Below are positions 1 to 13,008 of a DNA stretch of 64,000 nt, piece after piece. Source of the stretch: Diphasiastrum complanatum (taxonomy: Eukaryota; Streptophyta; Lycopodiopsida; Lycopodiales; Lycopodiaceae); assembly GCA_029204225.1 (NCBI GenBank), contig CM055092.1, forward strand, positions 40,698,016 through 40,762,015, in the 5' to 3' direction. The notes beneath the pieces are model-generated. The model did no database searches, was not told the origin of the DNA, and was given only the letters and a program-made list of their open reading frames with translations. The first letter of the stretch is position 1; each line of letters starts with the position of its first letter. The position numbers and the translations under genes were made by a program.

Positions 1-240
1 ACTCGATGAGTGGACTTAGCATCAACTTTTATCCACAACTCCACCATCTCCAAAACTAGTATACCATCTTTGCTTAAAGCTCAATAGCTATATAAACCAA
101 CGTACATCTATTCATCCTCCAATAATTGATGAGTTTTAAAGGACTTGCTTTGCTCTTCTCGAGATCAAGAGTCAAGTCATAGACACAAACGGGGAGAGAA
201 AAAACCATTTAAAATGAAAACTCAAGCTTTAGCTATAGAT

Positions 241-298
241 TTCAAGCTTCTCCGTGTCACCAACAAACTTTCAAGCTTCTCGGTGTCACCAACAAACA
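241..298. repeat. Tandem duplication, 29 bp x2
   Basis: Two adjacent copies of a 29-bp unit beginning TTCAAGCTTCT differ at only a few bases. They lie in AT-rich upstream DNA with no recognisable gene. Confidence 0.85.
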
Positions 299-372
299 TT
301 CGCTTTATAACTTGCAACTTTGAAGTTAGAAGTCATGGATGTTAGATAAGGATTATACTAGTCCATGCATAT

Positions 373-430
373 AATGCCTTGTCACCATTAATCAATCAAT
401 CAATGCCTTGTCACCATTAATCAATCAATG
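373..430. repeat. Tandem duplication, 29 bp x2
   Basis: Two adjacent, essentially identical 29-bp copies begin AATGCCTTGTCACC and end in an ATCAATCAAT run. The rest of 1-740 is AT-rich and shows no gene. Confidence 0.85.
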
Positions 431-739
431 GTAAGTGTTGAAATGAAAAAAGTAGGCCGGAATGGAGTCAATCAAGTACATGTAACATTCATGGTTGAAT
501 GTTGGTTGCATGTGACAAAATATAATGCCCATTGTCTTCTCCTTTATGGAAAGCAATTTTAAAGCACAAATCTAAATCCCCCCCTTTTTTTTAACACTTA
601 TACCAAGGCCCTAACCTGCTTTCAACACCCTAATTTAATTCTTAAGATGGGATTATAGAGAGGCGGGAAGGGTGGGAAGTGGTAACCTATAAAATAAACT
701 AGATTAATTAACGAATAAAAAAAAGAAAAAAAGCAATAT

Positions 740-2579
740 GGGGGGAAGGAGAGGGCGGGGGGGGGGGGGGGGGGGGGCGGCAATGCATTAATTTCCAGCT
801 GTAAAATTTGTTCTGCCCAAGGAGGAGGCAGGATAGGTTAGTAGGAGAAGGCAAGGGGGGGAAGGGGGCGGGGGTTGGCGATGGTGCTTGCCACTTTCTT
901 CTTCGTTTCTCTTCTGCTTCCGCTTCTGCTTCCGGTGTTAGAGTAGTTGAAGCTGGTGGCGATGGTGGTGGCGCTGCCGCTGCAAGAAGCCATGCAGCTG
1001 CGCTTTTCTCCAGAAAGGTAGTACGAATCTGTAAGGAGAGCGAGAGAGAGAGAGAGAGAGAGAACGAGAGAGAGCGAGAGAGAGGGATTGTTTGATCGAT
1101 TAATCGCCTTCGCTGGTGGTGGAAGAAGGCGAGCGGATCTGTATTTGTGGTGGTGGCGCGGGGGCAAGCATATGTGCGGAATGCTTCCAAATTCCGAGAG
1201 CTAGGCGCCAGCAACGAGATGCAGGATCAGTTTTCTGCCTCCTTTTTCCATCAGTAAGCCAGCCATTTATACCTCCTTTCATGTTTTCCCTTCGCATCGC
1301 TGTCTTGAGCCAGAAACACTTTATCTGTGATGTGGAGTTTGCGTATAGCCTAATGTTCTTCGGTTTGTTCTTTTTCTTGTCTGTCCTCTTTTGTGTATCA
1401 GTAAGCCCGCTTATCATACCACTGTATTTCAGCTTTCATCTGTCCCCTTTGCATCTCGCTCTTTTGCCCAAAAACTCTGTGTCTATCATGTAAGGTCTGG
1501 TCTGCCTGTAGCCTAATGTTTTTTGTTTTGCTTTTTTTTCTTGTATGTTCTCTTTTCCGTAGCGCATTCGAGTTTCCTGACCTCAAGGAGAGAGAAGGAG
1601 GACTCCACCAATACAACCCTCATTGCAGGACTTATTTTATTTTGTTGCTTGTTTTCAGACACAGCATTTTTTTTGCATGTCGAGATTTGGCTTTCTTTAA
1701 GTATGGCTTGCAGCTGGCTGACATTACACCTACATTTCACATGAATGTACCTATTTTCGCAAATCTGCAGCAGTTTTAGCATCCTACAAGTATTACCGAC
1801 TAGGCTAGCTTTGATTCACCCCTGTACCAGTATCTTGAAACTGCTTATTGGCCCTTGTGCAGTGTGTATTTAGTTCCAAAGGATGAAGGTAATCTGTGAC
1901 CCTTTTTATGAGGAAGATATTTTGAGGCCTTTGCAAGGGTGAAAATAGCTGCATTATGCAGGCGTTTCATTATATCAGAGAGGAACATAGAAATTGGTAT
2001 CTCAATATTGTAGTTCAGCTGAGAAAAGAGTTCATATCTATTTGAACCAGTTTTTCAAAGGTCTTGCCCATATTTTTGTACCGAAGGGGAGGAGTGCGAC
2101 CTCTTAGTAGATGGCTCCGAAAGAGCCATTTATTTAGATATTTGTCATACAACCTGGACAAAATATTCTCATGAGCCGAGAGGGGAGACTAAAATTAGAA
2201 TGCAGATTTTAGGTTGTAAGGCCACTTATTATGAGATTTGCAGCAGTTTTTATTGAACTTGTGTGTTTCCCTGGATTCTCCAAGCCCTTCCGTGCCCAGA
2301 AATGGACTGTGCATGAACAATTTTTACAAAGGAACTTAAGCCAAGTTTCCAGGACCTGGGAGGCCCCACAGATTTTCTTTGATGCATTTATTTGCACATG
2401 ATTGCTGCATTTTGGGTGCCTTTGGCGATCGTTCTTTTTGTTGTGCATGGATTGGCAAATGCAATGGACATCAAGTGCTTAGTATCGAAATGTTTAAAGC
2501 CCCATTCCAGAAAATCTCACACCAACGCCAAGATCTCATAGTTGGATAGAAGCTGAGCTGTGCTTATTTACAGTTCACA
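740..2579 (+). promoter_or_regulatory. Probable promoter and 5' leader of the REF6-like gene
   Basis: A GC- and purine-rich block (about 740-1240) contains a G-run near 759-778, CpG-rich stretches and an imperfect GA array at 1034-1086. It is the only such block upstream of the demethylase start codon and looks like a promoter or non-coding first exon. A donor-like AGAAAG|GTAGTA sits near 1016. A strong acceptor (TTATTTACAG) ends at 2573, six bases before the ATG at 2580, so the 5'UTR is probably interrupted by an intron. Inside this stretch a pyrimidine-rich segment of about 150 bp is tandemly duplicated (about 1237-1388 and 1389-1545), each copy containing ATCAGTAAGCC and TAGCCTAATGTT. The transcription start cannot be fixed from sequence alone. 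Confidence 0.5.
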
Positions 2580-5500
2580 ATGGCAGATATAGACGTGCCA
2601 CCTTGGCTGAAAGGATTGCCTTTGGCACCTGAATATCATCCCACTGAGGCGGAGTTTACAGATCCTGTGGGCTATATCTCGAAAATTGAGTCTGAAGCAT
2701 GTCAGTATGGGATTTGTAAAATAGTGCCCCCTTGGGTCAAGGCATCCAAAAAGACAGTGCTGATGAACTTGAATAATTCACTTGTCCTTTCCCAAGGCAC
2801 GGATCTGACTACACCATTTGATGCACTTGCTGGTAAGGGCCGCAACATGGGCGGGGCAACTTGCATAGTGAAGGTAGACAAGGTCAAGCCTTCAATGCAG
2901 GAGGGGAAGCTTAATGAGGTGGATATTCAGGCAAGGTTCTCAACTCGACGGCAGCAGGTAGGAAGTACCTCACGTCGTCCTCGAGGAGGGCCGCAATTTC
3001 CAGCTCAAAAGCTTGTTTGGCAGAGTGGTGAAAGTTATACTTTAGAGCAGTTTGAGGCCAAGGCAAAGGCATTCTCTCGGGATCGAGTTGGCACCTGCAA
3101 AGAGATTCCACCGTTAGCTCTTGAGGCACTGTTTTGGAAAGCAGCTGCTGATAAGCCGCTATCTGTAGAGTATGCAAATGACATTCCAGGCTCTGCTTTT
3201 GCTGAGCCATGTAGGGTAGCCTTTACTCCATTGATGCAGGGAAAGAAAAGGAAAAGGCTTCAACAAGAAGCAGAACCTGAAACAGAACTTCACGATGCTC
3301 TAAGGCTTTCCTCAAATGATGCCAAGGATGCAGGTGACAATGTGGATGCTTTGATCTTCCAGGCTGAAACTGTGAAAGTTAGTGAAATTGCAGATAAACA
3401 AGAAGCTTCAACATCAGGCAGTAGATCAAATCTAAATTCATTTATTCATCACATTGAAGATGCAAAAGAATCTACTGTTGGAGAAAAGGAAGGCTCAGGA
3501 TGGAAACTTGCAAACAGTGCATGGAACATGCGCAAAGTAGCACGTTCTCCTGGTTCATTGCTGAGGTTCATGCCAGATGAGGTGCCAGGTGTAACTTCAC
3601 CTATGGTGTACATTGGAATGCTTTTTAGTTGGTTTGCCTGGCATGTTGAAGACCATGAGCTGCACAGTTTGAATTACCTACATATGGGTTCTCCAAAGAC
3701 CTGGTATGCTGTGCCTCCTGATGCAGCGCTTGCATTGGAAGAAGTAATTCGCATTCATGGATATGGAGGCCAGATCAACTCGAGAGGTTCGTATAGGTAG
3801 CTGGCGAGTAATATGTGCCTGACGTGTCAGATTATCAGTGTTGATCTTTATAGATGTATTATGTTGCAGAAAATTTCTTCAAGTGACTAATTCTTTTCGC
3901 TTTGCGGCAATTGGTTCATACATGGCCTGGAAAATGCAGCTGCACTTTCACTCTTAGGAGAAAAGACAACAATTTTGTCACCAGAGGTGCTGGTCTTAAC
4001 AGGAGTTCCCTGCTGCAGGTTTCATCATAATTTCTCCCTTGATGTCATGGCTAAGTTGTGTGTTTTGTGAGAAAAATCCTTCTACATGGAGAGCCTGCAT
4101 TGTATTTCTGGTCTTAGCTTCAAATGATGATAGTGCTGTTGGAGTTTTTTATATTTTGTTCATAGTGAAACTTTACATACAGTTTATGCTTGATTTCATG
4201 GAAGCAAGGGAGGCCCCTGTGCTCACCTTTAAGCACTAATATCATGTTTGGAACGTGCTGCAACGTCAGTTTAGATCCTTGTATGTTTGCGATTTATTTT
4301 TAGATAAAATAGTGAAAATCAACATGTTTGAGACAGAAGCTTATACTGACAGCATTTGTTTTGAAATAATTATGTTTGACAGTTCTAGTTCATGTATCAG
4401 TAGCATTCTCTTTGGCACATATGTGCAAGAGCATGGTTTGATACATAGATGTTGAAAGCGCTTCAAATTTTTCGTTGGAAACAAGTTTACGCGGTTCATT
4501 TGTTGTTCAGACTTGTGCAGAATGCGGGAGAATATGTTGTTACTTTTCCACGATCCTATCATTTGGGGTTTAGCCATGGTATGAGGCATGCATCTCTAGT
4601 TTATATGTTGTTACTTTTCCACGATCCTATCATTTGGGGTTTAGCCATGGTATGAGGCATGCATCTCTAGTTTTTGTCGAACTGGACCTTGTATACTTTA
4701 TTGGCTCAATTTTGGTTTTGCATATTTCTCTAGCATGAAGGCAATGTTTAATTGTGTGGCCATTCGTTCATGAATTGGTTGCTTGTGGTTTGATGAGCAT
4801 AGTGAAAGTTATTTCGTTGGTGGTTTAATTGGAGTATGTGACACAAACTTTTATGTAAGTTTGCTTTGGCTTGATGATGAAACTACTTACTTCGGATTAA
4901 GGATTTACGAAATCCTTGCAAGATCTTTCATACCCCTTTGGTTAAGTATGGGACTTGCTTCCATCCAAAATGTAGTTTGAACATAAGTGTTTTTTTGACA
5001 AGCCTTTTGTTAATTTCGAAGGCAGGCATTCTTGTCAAAGAGGAATGAGGATTTATGGGTAATATACTTTGAACATCAAACTTGGTTGGCCTTTTCGATA
5101 TTCTTTCAATTGTCTCAACACATTATATGCTTTACCATCTATTTTTGGCTCCAAACGCTTTTGTACCTGGGGAAAAGCAAACATTGTCATTTCATCGTAA
5201 TACCTTAGAATGGTGCAAAAAAGTTATGTCTTATTAGTAGCTTTTGAGTATATATTTCTAGCTCTAGTTGTAAACAATAAATCCAATGTTATTTGCTGCA
5301 TTTGCGGACGTACTATTCTCCTTTGAGATCCTTCTCCAAGTTGTGACCAACTTATGAGCATTGATTCTTTCTATTTACAAGGCTGCATTTTGCCCACCAA
5401 CTATGCTATCTTAGTTTTTGAGTATGCTCAAGTGATGAAATATAAATCTACCTTATTTTTCTACGAGGAAGTAGGGACATTTGATTGGCTTTGCTTGTTA

Positions 5501-8500
5501 GTGCTATCATTCATCGTAGCTTAGTTTGCCCTTCTCCTTTGGAAATCTAGTCCGTCTTTGTACAAATACATTGTGGATTTATGCGTGTTCATATGGCCAA
5601 ATAATCACTCTTGGGTCGATGAATCGAGTAGGGATGTCAAAATTTGGTTCCTCTTATAGACTTAGTACCATTGTGGTGGACTATGTATAGTTGAAGTTTG
5701 TTGTGGTGGACTATGTATAGTTGAAGTTTGTACTCCTTTATAATCATCTCATTTGACACATGCAAGTAAGTATTGCGTAGTTTAGTCAAAGTTTATATTA
5801 GCTCCTCAAGGATCATAGATATGGTTTGCAAAGGGTTCATGTATATCTTTAGTACGTAGGAGTATTGGATTATGACATCAAGAGTTGACCGAATAGTTAA
5901 GGGCTTGATGACTTGCTTGTCAAGAGGCTCATTTTGTTTATCCTAGGTCTTTTAACTGCTACCTAGTTTTGACGTGCTTGTTGGAACTTGAGTTAGTAGA
6001 GATGAAATTGGTTGAATCAAGATTCTTGATTGTTTTTTAGAGGATGATGCGATAAACAAGATGTTTTTGCCAAGTACTTGATCTCGATTCCCATGAAAGG
6101 GTATCTTCAAGATGTAACCTAGAATGATGATCTTATTTGAGGTTAATAAAAATGCTATCACTTGAGCCAAGAGGATGGAGTCTACCTTAGGTGCAGGAAA
6201 GGGAGAGGCTGTTATCAAAGATGGTAAGTCATGCGAGTGGACGTTCTTGAATTACCAAAGAACAAGGATAAAAAGCAAAAGAAGACGGAAAATACTAAGA
6301 GGAAAGGTAAGAGCAAGAGTAGATAGAATGTTAACATGCATAATGCTACTTACTTCAGGTTTAGGAAGAAGGGGCACTGTGCTTCACAGTGCAATAAGGG
6401 ATCAAGGAGGGCAAGCCATGGATAAAGAAGAGGTTGCTGGAGAGTGAAAGGTGATCTCAGCTATAACTAGAGAAAAGTGTATAGCTCTTGAAAATGATGT
6501 TCAGGCTAAAATTATTGAAGTCAAAGTATGCGTCTCTTGTGCAAGATTAAGCAAGACAATGTTTTGATTATGCTTGACAATGATAATTCAGATAACTATA
6601 GGTCCTAAAGTAGCTTGGGTTGTCTACTCTTCTTGCTCCATCACATATTATAGAAGGGGCTTCACCTCATTGTAGTGTGTTTAGAGAAGCTTGTTTGTTA
6701 GGCTGAAAGTTCAATATTGGGAACTACCAAACTGTCTGATCGTTTCTTTAATCTGATGGATCTTAGGAGTTATGGTATGACAATTTCAAGTTCTAAAAGC
6801 GTTTTTTGACTCTTTGGTATCATAGTTAACTTGGATGTAGTGAAGGATGAAGTTCATCCGATGTAGCAATGTTAGTGATCCTTATATTTTGTCTAACGGG
6901 CTTCAACAGTGTAGAAGATGTTGTAAGCCAAATATTTGAATAGTTGGGGATGGAAATAACTATATTTGAATTTGAGTAAATGTTTGTTAAGATCCATGGT
7001 GATGGGTGGGAAACTTTTAATGGCTCTTAGAAGTAGCATATTGAAAGGTGGATGTATGGAGGTGGGACAATAGAAGTCACTCTTTGAATCCATTGTTACC
7101 TTGGTTCTTTGCATGTTTTGAAAATTTGGACAAAAGTCTATTTGATGCAAGGCAATGGAGTACAAAAGAGATTTATCAATGCAAGATTTGGAGTGTTGTG
7201 CCGGCATACACTCATCTTCCACTGCAGGGGACTTGATTGACTTCATTACTGGACGGGACATATTATTTTTTATGGAGACACACGAGAGCCCAGAGCGAGG
7301 AAATCCTTCTTTCCTTGGTTTCAGATGGGATTTTTAGATGGGATTCGGTATTCCGACGTGAGACCAAATCCGTCAGTGGCCGTGGTTCAGGAGGGGTTGC
7401 ATGCTTGTATAGGGAGTCTCTCCAGGCGAGCCTTGAGTTCATTAGACATCATGAGCAGGCCCATTATTTATGGACACGTATTGTGGGTCCAAATATTGGG
7501 TTGGACAGAGATCTTTTTATTGCAGCTTGCTACTTCTTACCAGAGTCATTGTATTTTGCTGAGAGTTTTGGATCTCCATGCCAGGATCTCTCACTGAACA
7601 TTATCAGATATATATGGAGCGTGGGCATGTTTTCCTCATTGGGGATTTCAATGCCCGAACATCCTCACATCAGACAGAGTTCTTTGACACCACAGATTAG
7701 CTCCGTGTTTGTGCCCTTGACAGTGACATACTTGGAGTTACCAGGACATCTGCAGACAGTTTGGGACCTATCACTTCATACGGGAGAGTATCTACTGCAG
7801 TTTGGGAAAGCCCATGAGCTAGCCATTTATAATGGCCTATTTCGTTGGCCACACGCAGGCGGGTACACATGCCATCCTCACAGTGGCGGTCATAGTACCA
7901 TTGACTATCTCATGGGGTCACCATTTTCCATACCTATTGTCTGACTTCTATATTTCACCTACCACTCTCTCTGATCATTCCTTTCTCTCTTTCGACATTG
8001 GTCATCTTCCACCCGCACGTTCATCTCCTCTACCTACACTCACCCACGCGCCTAGATACATATTTAACCCCATTTATATACCACAGTATCAACAATACCT
8101 GGCCTCACTTCTACACTCTTTCTCACACGAGAGTTGTGTCGACACCCAAGCCGACTTCCTCACCACATCTCCCCACGTTGCCGCTTCACTAGCCTTTCCT
8201 ACCAAATCCCAGCCAGGCTAAACCCATCACATATCCCGCTCCCCAAAGGCCCCTTGGTATGATGCCGAATGTCGTTCCCTTCATGACATGGTCGCATACT
8301 CACACATCCATGCTCCGCACCTACTCCGCTCATCCCGTCGTTCTTATCATCGTGCTCTTCGGCGCAAAAAGCGAACCTACGATGATGCTGAAGAGAGACG
8401 TCTTGTTGCCTTCTCTTCAACTTGTCTTCAGGTGCTTTTTGGTGAGAGTTCATTCCCTGTTCTCCACCACCTCTCCTGGACGACTTGCGCCTTTCTTCAC

Positions 8501-10656
8501 ACCTGACATGATACTTGCTGCCATCAAGAAGATGAAATCTCGTAAGGCAAGAGATATCAAAGACCTTGAATTTGAGCTCCTTATCCATGCAGCTGATTTA
8601 CTAGCCTCCACTATCTGGTGTACAGGTCTTCCTTCTTCACATTGGGCCAGCTTGTCACGTTTGTAGACCACCTAGCTTCTCTGATCTGAGCTTCTCTGAT
8701 CTGAGCGAAGCCCTCAGTTCCACGTGAGATTCTACTGGCCAAGTTTGCAGTCCCACCTCTACAGATTGACGCAATTTTCCAGCTTATCACGTATATTTAG
8801 AGATTACAGGCCATGCCGGATACAGACAGATGATACACTAAAATTTTCCATGACCAGGGCTACAAACTATCATGGTTCTCTCAGGCATCCCACCTTCTAC
8901 ATGAGTCATTTGGTATCTCCATCACTGAGCTTCTATCAGGCACTCACCAGTATATCAGACGGTTTCCATATCGAGCATACTTGGCACGGACATGGAGTCG
9001 CCAGTTGGGAGTTAGGCTTGATTTTTACCCACTTTCTCGAGCTAGATGTAGTCGGAGTTCCAACACTGCCACGATACTTAGTCTCAGGCTTATCACACAG
9101 CCTTAGGGTCACATTGGGGCAGCTCAGAGTATCCTCACATCAGCTAGCTATGAGACTGGGAGGTTCCATGGTATTCCAACAGAGGAGCAGATTTGCCAGT
9201 TTTGTTCTTTAGACGAGGTGGAGTCCGAGGAGCATTTCATTTTTAGATGCCCTATTTACTATCAGATCAACGGAGATACCACTGTTTGTTCAGAGACGGA
9301 TCCACCACTCTACGATCGCTTATATCCTATGAGGACTCCGGATGCGTGGCTCTCATGATATGAGAGATGTTCTTACTGTGACGAGATCTACACGAGGCGA
9401 CCCAACACTCTACTCCTTAGCTACCGATCACTTCATCTTTCGTAGGCGGAGACCACGAGACCTAGATATTGACGACGACGAGGACGACACCGATGTACAA
9501 AAACAAAAAGATAATTTCTTTTCTTGAGAGTATCTATATCTTGCCTTTGAGATTAATTTCTTCCCTGCTCAATGTCATCTAGAAATAAACCTCTTCCAAA
9601 GAAATATGGAAAGAGAGGAATGGTAGGGTGTTGGGGCCGTTTTCTTGGGAGAGAAAATTACTTAGCCGCTTTTGGTTTTGGACAATTCTGTGCAAAATAT
9701 AAAGAAGCTTTTCTTTTCAACAAAGATAGCATCTAGGTAGCTACAATTTATTGTTCTTTAGTCACCGATTCTTGGCTTCAATCATAGTGTCATAGTGTAC
9801 AAAAAAAGATCATTCAAAATGTCATGGGAAAGTCCCATGTTCCGTAAGAAATTAATTTTTTTTTCAACTTTTTTCTCTCTTAAGCGCACTCAAATCTCAA
9901 GCCCATTTCATGGGTTTTAGTGTTTGAATCTACTGAGTTTTGGATCACTCACATATTGGACAATGACCTTGATATCAAGCTTTGAAGGAGCATTGATACT
10001 TTTGTGATGGTACTGAAGATTATTCAGCTTTTTGGTTCAGATTTGCAAAATTGTCAGTGAACAGCTTAAGTAGGTGGGACTTTCTAAAAAGCATTTTCAA
10101 CGAAAATCATGAACCATAATGTGCCTGTTCTATATGGGGCAAAATCTCGAACAGGATTCTAAATAACTTTGAGTCCTTGAAATACAAGAAGCATGATTAG
10201 AATTCGTTTTGACTTTCAAGACTTTGGGCAAACACTCAAGATGTGAATGTTCAATGAGTGGAAATGTAAGACCAGCCCTAGAATAACATTTTTGTTAAAT
10301 TGTTATAGGTTTAAACAAAACTGGTGAATGAAAACTCGTTTGGAAATATGTACTATATCATAGGTAGCTCAAAGGAATATATGATATTGAGTGCATTGAG
10401 CAACATCAAATTCCCAAAGGAATATTATGATACAAAAGTCACACATTGATCTGCTGAGGTTTTGATTGGCTTAGCTGTGTCAAAGATCCAACTTATAACA
10501 TTATTTGGCGTGTCTGTATTTTCGAAGAATAGGCTTCTTGTTTTTCTGTATTTATTTCACATAGCTATGTCAACTAAACCCAAAGCACACCAAAGTACGA
10601 TCAGTATATGGACGTCGAATGCTCATACATGAAAATTTGACACCGTTTGCCCACAA

Positions 10657-10695
<39 letters not shown>

Positions 10696-12257
10696 GGAAG
10701 TCTGAGCGGAAATCCGAGCGGAAGCCAATGGAAGTCTGAATGGCTCCAGCGATCTGTCCCATTCCACATCGTCCCAGCGATGGCTCTTCCTAGCTGCTCC
10801 AGCGATGGCTCCATAGCTGCCTTCTGCTCCAGCGATCCCGCCCCACCAGCGATCCTTGGATCTACTTCCACGCTCTACTACTTGCCCCTACACCTGAGCG
10901 GACCTTCAACTCTCTCTGAGCGGAAGTCTGAACGGAAGCCAATAACTGCCTTCTGCTCCATCGATCCTGCCCCACCAGCGATACTTGGATCTACTTCCAC
11001 GCTCTACAACTTGCAGTTCTGGCCCTACACCTGAGCGGATTTCTCTGACTGCTAAACGGACCAGCAGCGTTCCAACTTCCAGATGCCTTGCCGTAAAGGG
11101 GCTCTTGCCCTTTCTTCCAACGCTGCTTCGTCTTCTTCATCCCCCTCGTCTTCCTCTTCCATTTCAGATCCACCTTCACCTTCACCTTCTATCCCAGTTG
11201 CAATCCCTATCTCTCCGTCAAATCCTATTCTTGCTAATAGTGAATCCATTATAGCCGATCCTTTGACCCCGAATACCCCTGAAGAGGAATCACTTCTACC
11301 TCCAGCATTTATGATCTCCGTCATTCGTGCAGATCAGTTACGTTCCTATGAATATCTCAACAACCATCAAGTAAAACTTTCCTCTCTTGAAGCCATGATC
11401 CAAGCTGTGCAATCTCATCTTCAGAAACTAGATTCATCTATTGATGATCTCAAGAAAGAAGTTGCAGCTATCAAAATCGAAGCTTCCTCTCACTCGACTA
11501 CTTCAGCCAAGATCCAACAGTTTGAAAGTCAAGTGGAACAGCATCATACCGCTGTCCGATCTTGGGCAGATGTGCTTAAAGGTCCTAATATTGTTGTTCC
11601 ACCACCTCCACCTTCATTTATCTCAGCTACGTTCACCGAGAGCCGTTTGCGAGCGGAAAAGGCTCTTAATGTCCGAGTTAGAGGTATTACGAACTCCCAT
11701 GATGCTGTTGGTGAAGCTAAAAAGTTTCTTGAAGAGAGTCTTCAACACCACCACAAAGATATGGATACTGCATGGCGGCCTAAGAAAGATCCAGGTACTC
11801 TTGTCATACGTTTTGCATCTGCAACTAGTCGTCATGAAGTGCTAAGGAAGAGATCTACACTGCGGGGTACCACGATATACCTGGATGAAGACCTTACTTA
11901 CATTCAGGTTCAAGAACGGAAAAAAGCAAAACAGGAGGCTATAACGAATGGAAAGAGGTTGATCTACAGAGACGGTATCATTCGTTTTGTAGATATTAAA
12001 CCTATTGCTATTAATGAGATATCTAATATTGTTCAGAGTTAGTGAGAGAGTTAGAGCACTGAAGAGATGCCAGTTGAATCTGTAAATGGTCTTCGTACCA
12101 TATAATCCTGGACATTATCCTCTTCTTAGTTAGTTTGGTTTTTGTTAGGTTGTTTGACGACATTGCTCAGTCTTGGTTCCACTTTATCTGATGTACTTGT
12201 TCGTCTTATACGCCTTTTGGCATGGAAAAGACGTTAATAAAGCTTTCTTTCTTTCTT

Positions 12258-12339
<82 letters not shown>

Positions 12340-12938
12340 GGGTACACCACGAGAGGAGAGACTATGCTTGTTGTGTCCCCTACATGAGATAGAGTCCGAG
12401 GAGCATTTCATCTTCAGATGCCCCATATATTATGAGATTAGAGGGAGATATCATTGTTTATTCCGTGACATGCCTACTACACATAGAGCATTGATGGGAT
12501 ATGAGGACTCTTGCTGTGTTGCACTTATGCTACGAGAGATGGTCTTGTTGCGCCAGGATATGTACCAGACAGCTCACCAGCCACATCCTAGCTCTCAGGC
12601 TCAGATTACGTCTTTCTTCACCAGGAGACGGACTCGGCCCGACGACGACGACGACGACATACCACCTCACCGATGTCAGAGACAGTGTATCACTCATAGT
12701 CATGCAGCAGTTCACACTTCTCGCCTTGTTACGAGAGTACACAGTTTTCACTACTCTACTCTATTCCCACTTATGGACAGTTGGCAGTTTGTAGTTTACA
12801 GTTATATTACTCATTTCTCTCTTATGCATAGTTTTTCTTGGAGACGTTTATATACGCTCCCATGGTTTTCACATACTTGACATGTACTCCTTTTGGTCTT
12901 ATATGCCTTTTGGCATGGAAAAGACATTAATAAAGCTT

Positions 12939-13008
<70 letters not shown>

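Larger units (their letters stand above)
10665..12337 (+). mobile_element. LINE-family element A: ORF1-only, bounded by CT arrays
   Basis: The element is bordered 5' by a (CT)n array (10665-10693) and ends 3' in CTTT repeats that pass into (CT)n (about 12246-12337). Between these lie a leader with two near-repeat blocks (10694-11082), an intact 319-codon ORF1, and a 3'UTR ending in a hairpin (CGCC-TTTT-GGC, 12211-12221) and the string AAAAGACGTTAATAAAGCTT. No ORF2 lies between ORF1 and the tail, so the copy would be non-autonomous. The same 3' end occurs in the copies ending near 13006 and 15036 and in the reversed copy at 18495-18691. Confidence 0.75.

Noticed and set aside
759-778. Long G-run as a possible G-quadruplex regulatory site
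   Set aside because: A homopolymer of this length is as likely to be a length-variable sequencing artefact, and no spaced G-tracts typical of a designed quadruplex are present.
708-1214. 168-codon minus-strand ORF opposite the REF6 leader
   Set aside because: It translates simple CT and GC-rich repeats (SLSLSLS, PPPPPP). No domain-like composition, and it overlaps the leader of a well-supported gene.
7048-7236. 62-codon plus-strand ORF before the LINE endonuclease
   Set aside because: No similarity to LINE ORF1 or any motif, and it ends where the endonuclease frame is already under way. Probably chance.
12184-12426. Arg-Glu dipeptide repeat protein on the minus strand
   Set aside because: It is a translation of (GA)n. 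The same applies to the ORFs over the arrays at 10665, 14988, 18495, 29538, 62369 and 63234.
12173-12880. 235-codon plus-strand ORF starting before the CT array
   Set aside because: The open frame is real only in its LINE ORF2 part (after 12345). The beginning is the tail of element A plus a translated (CT)n, so the ORF as a unit is an artefact of two adjacent insertions.
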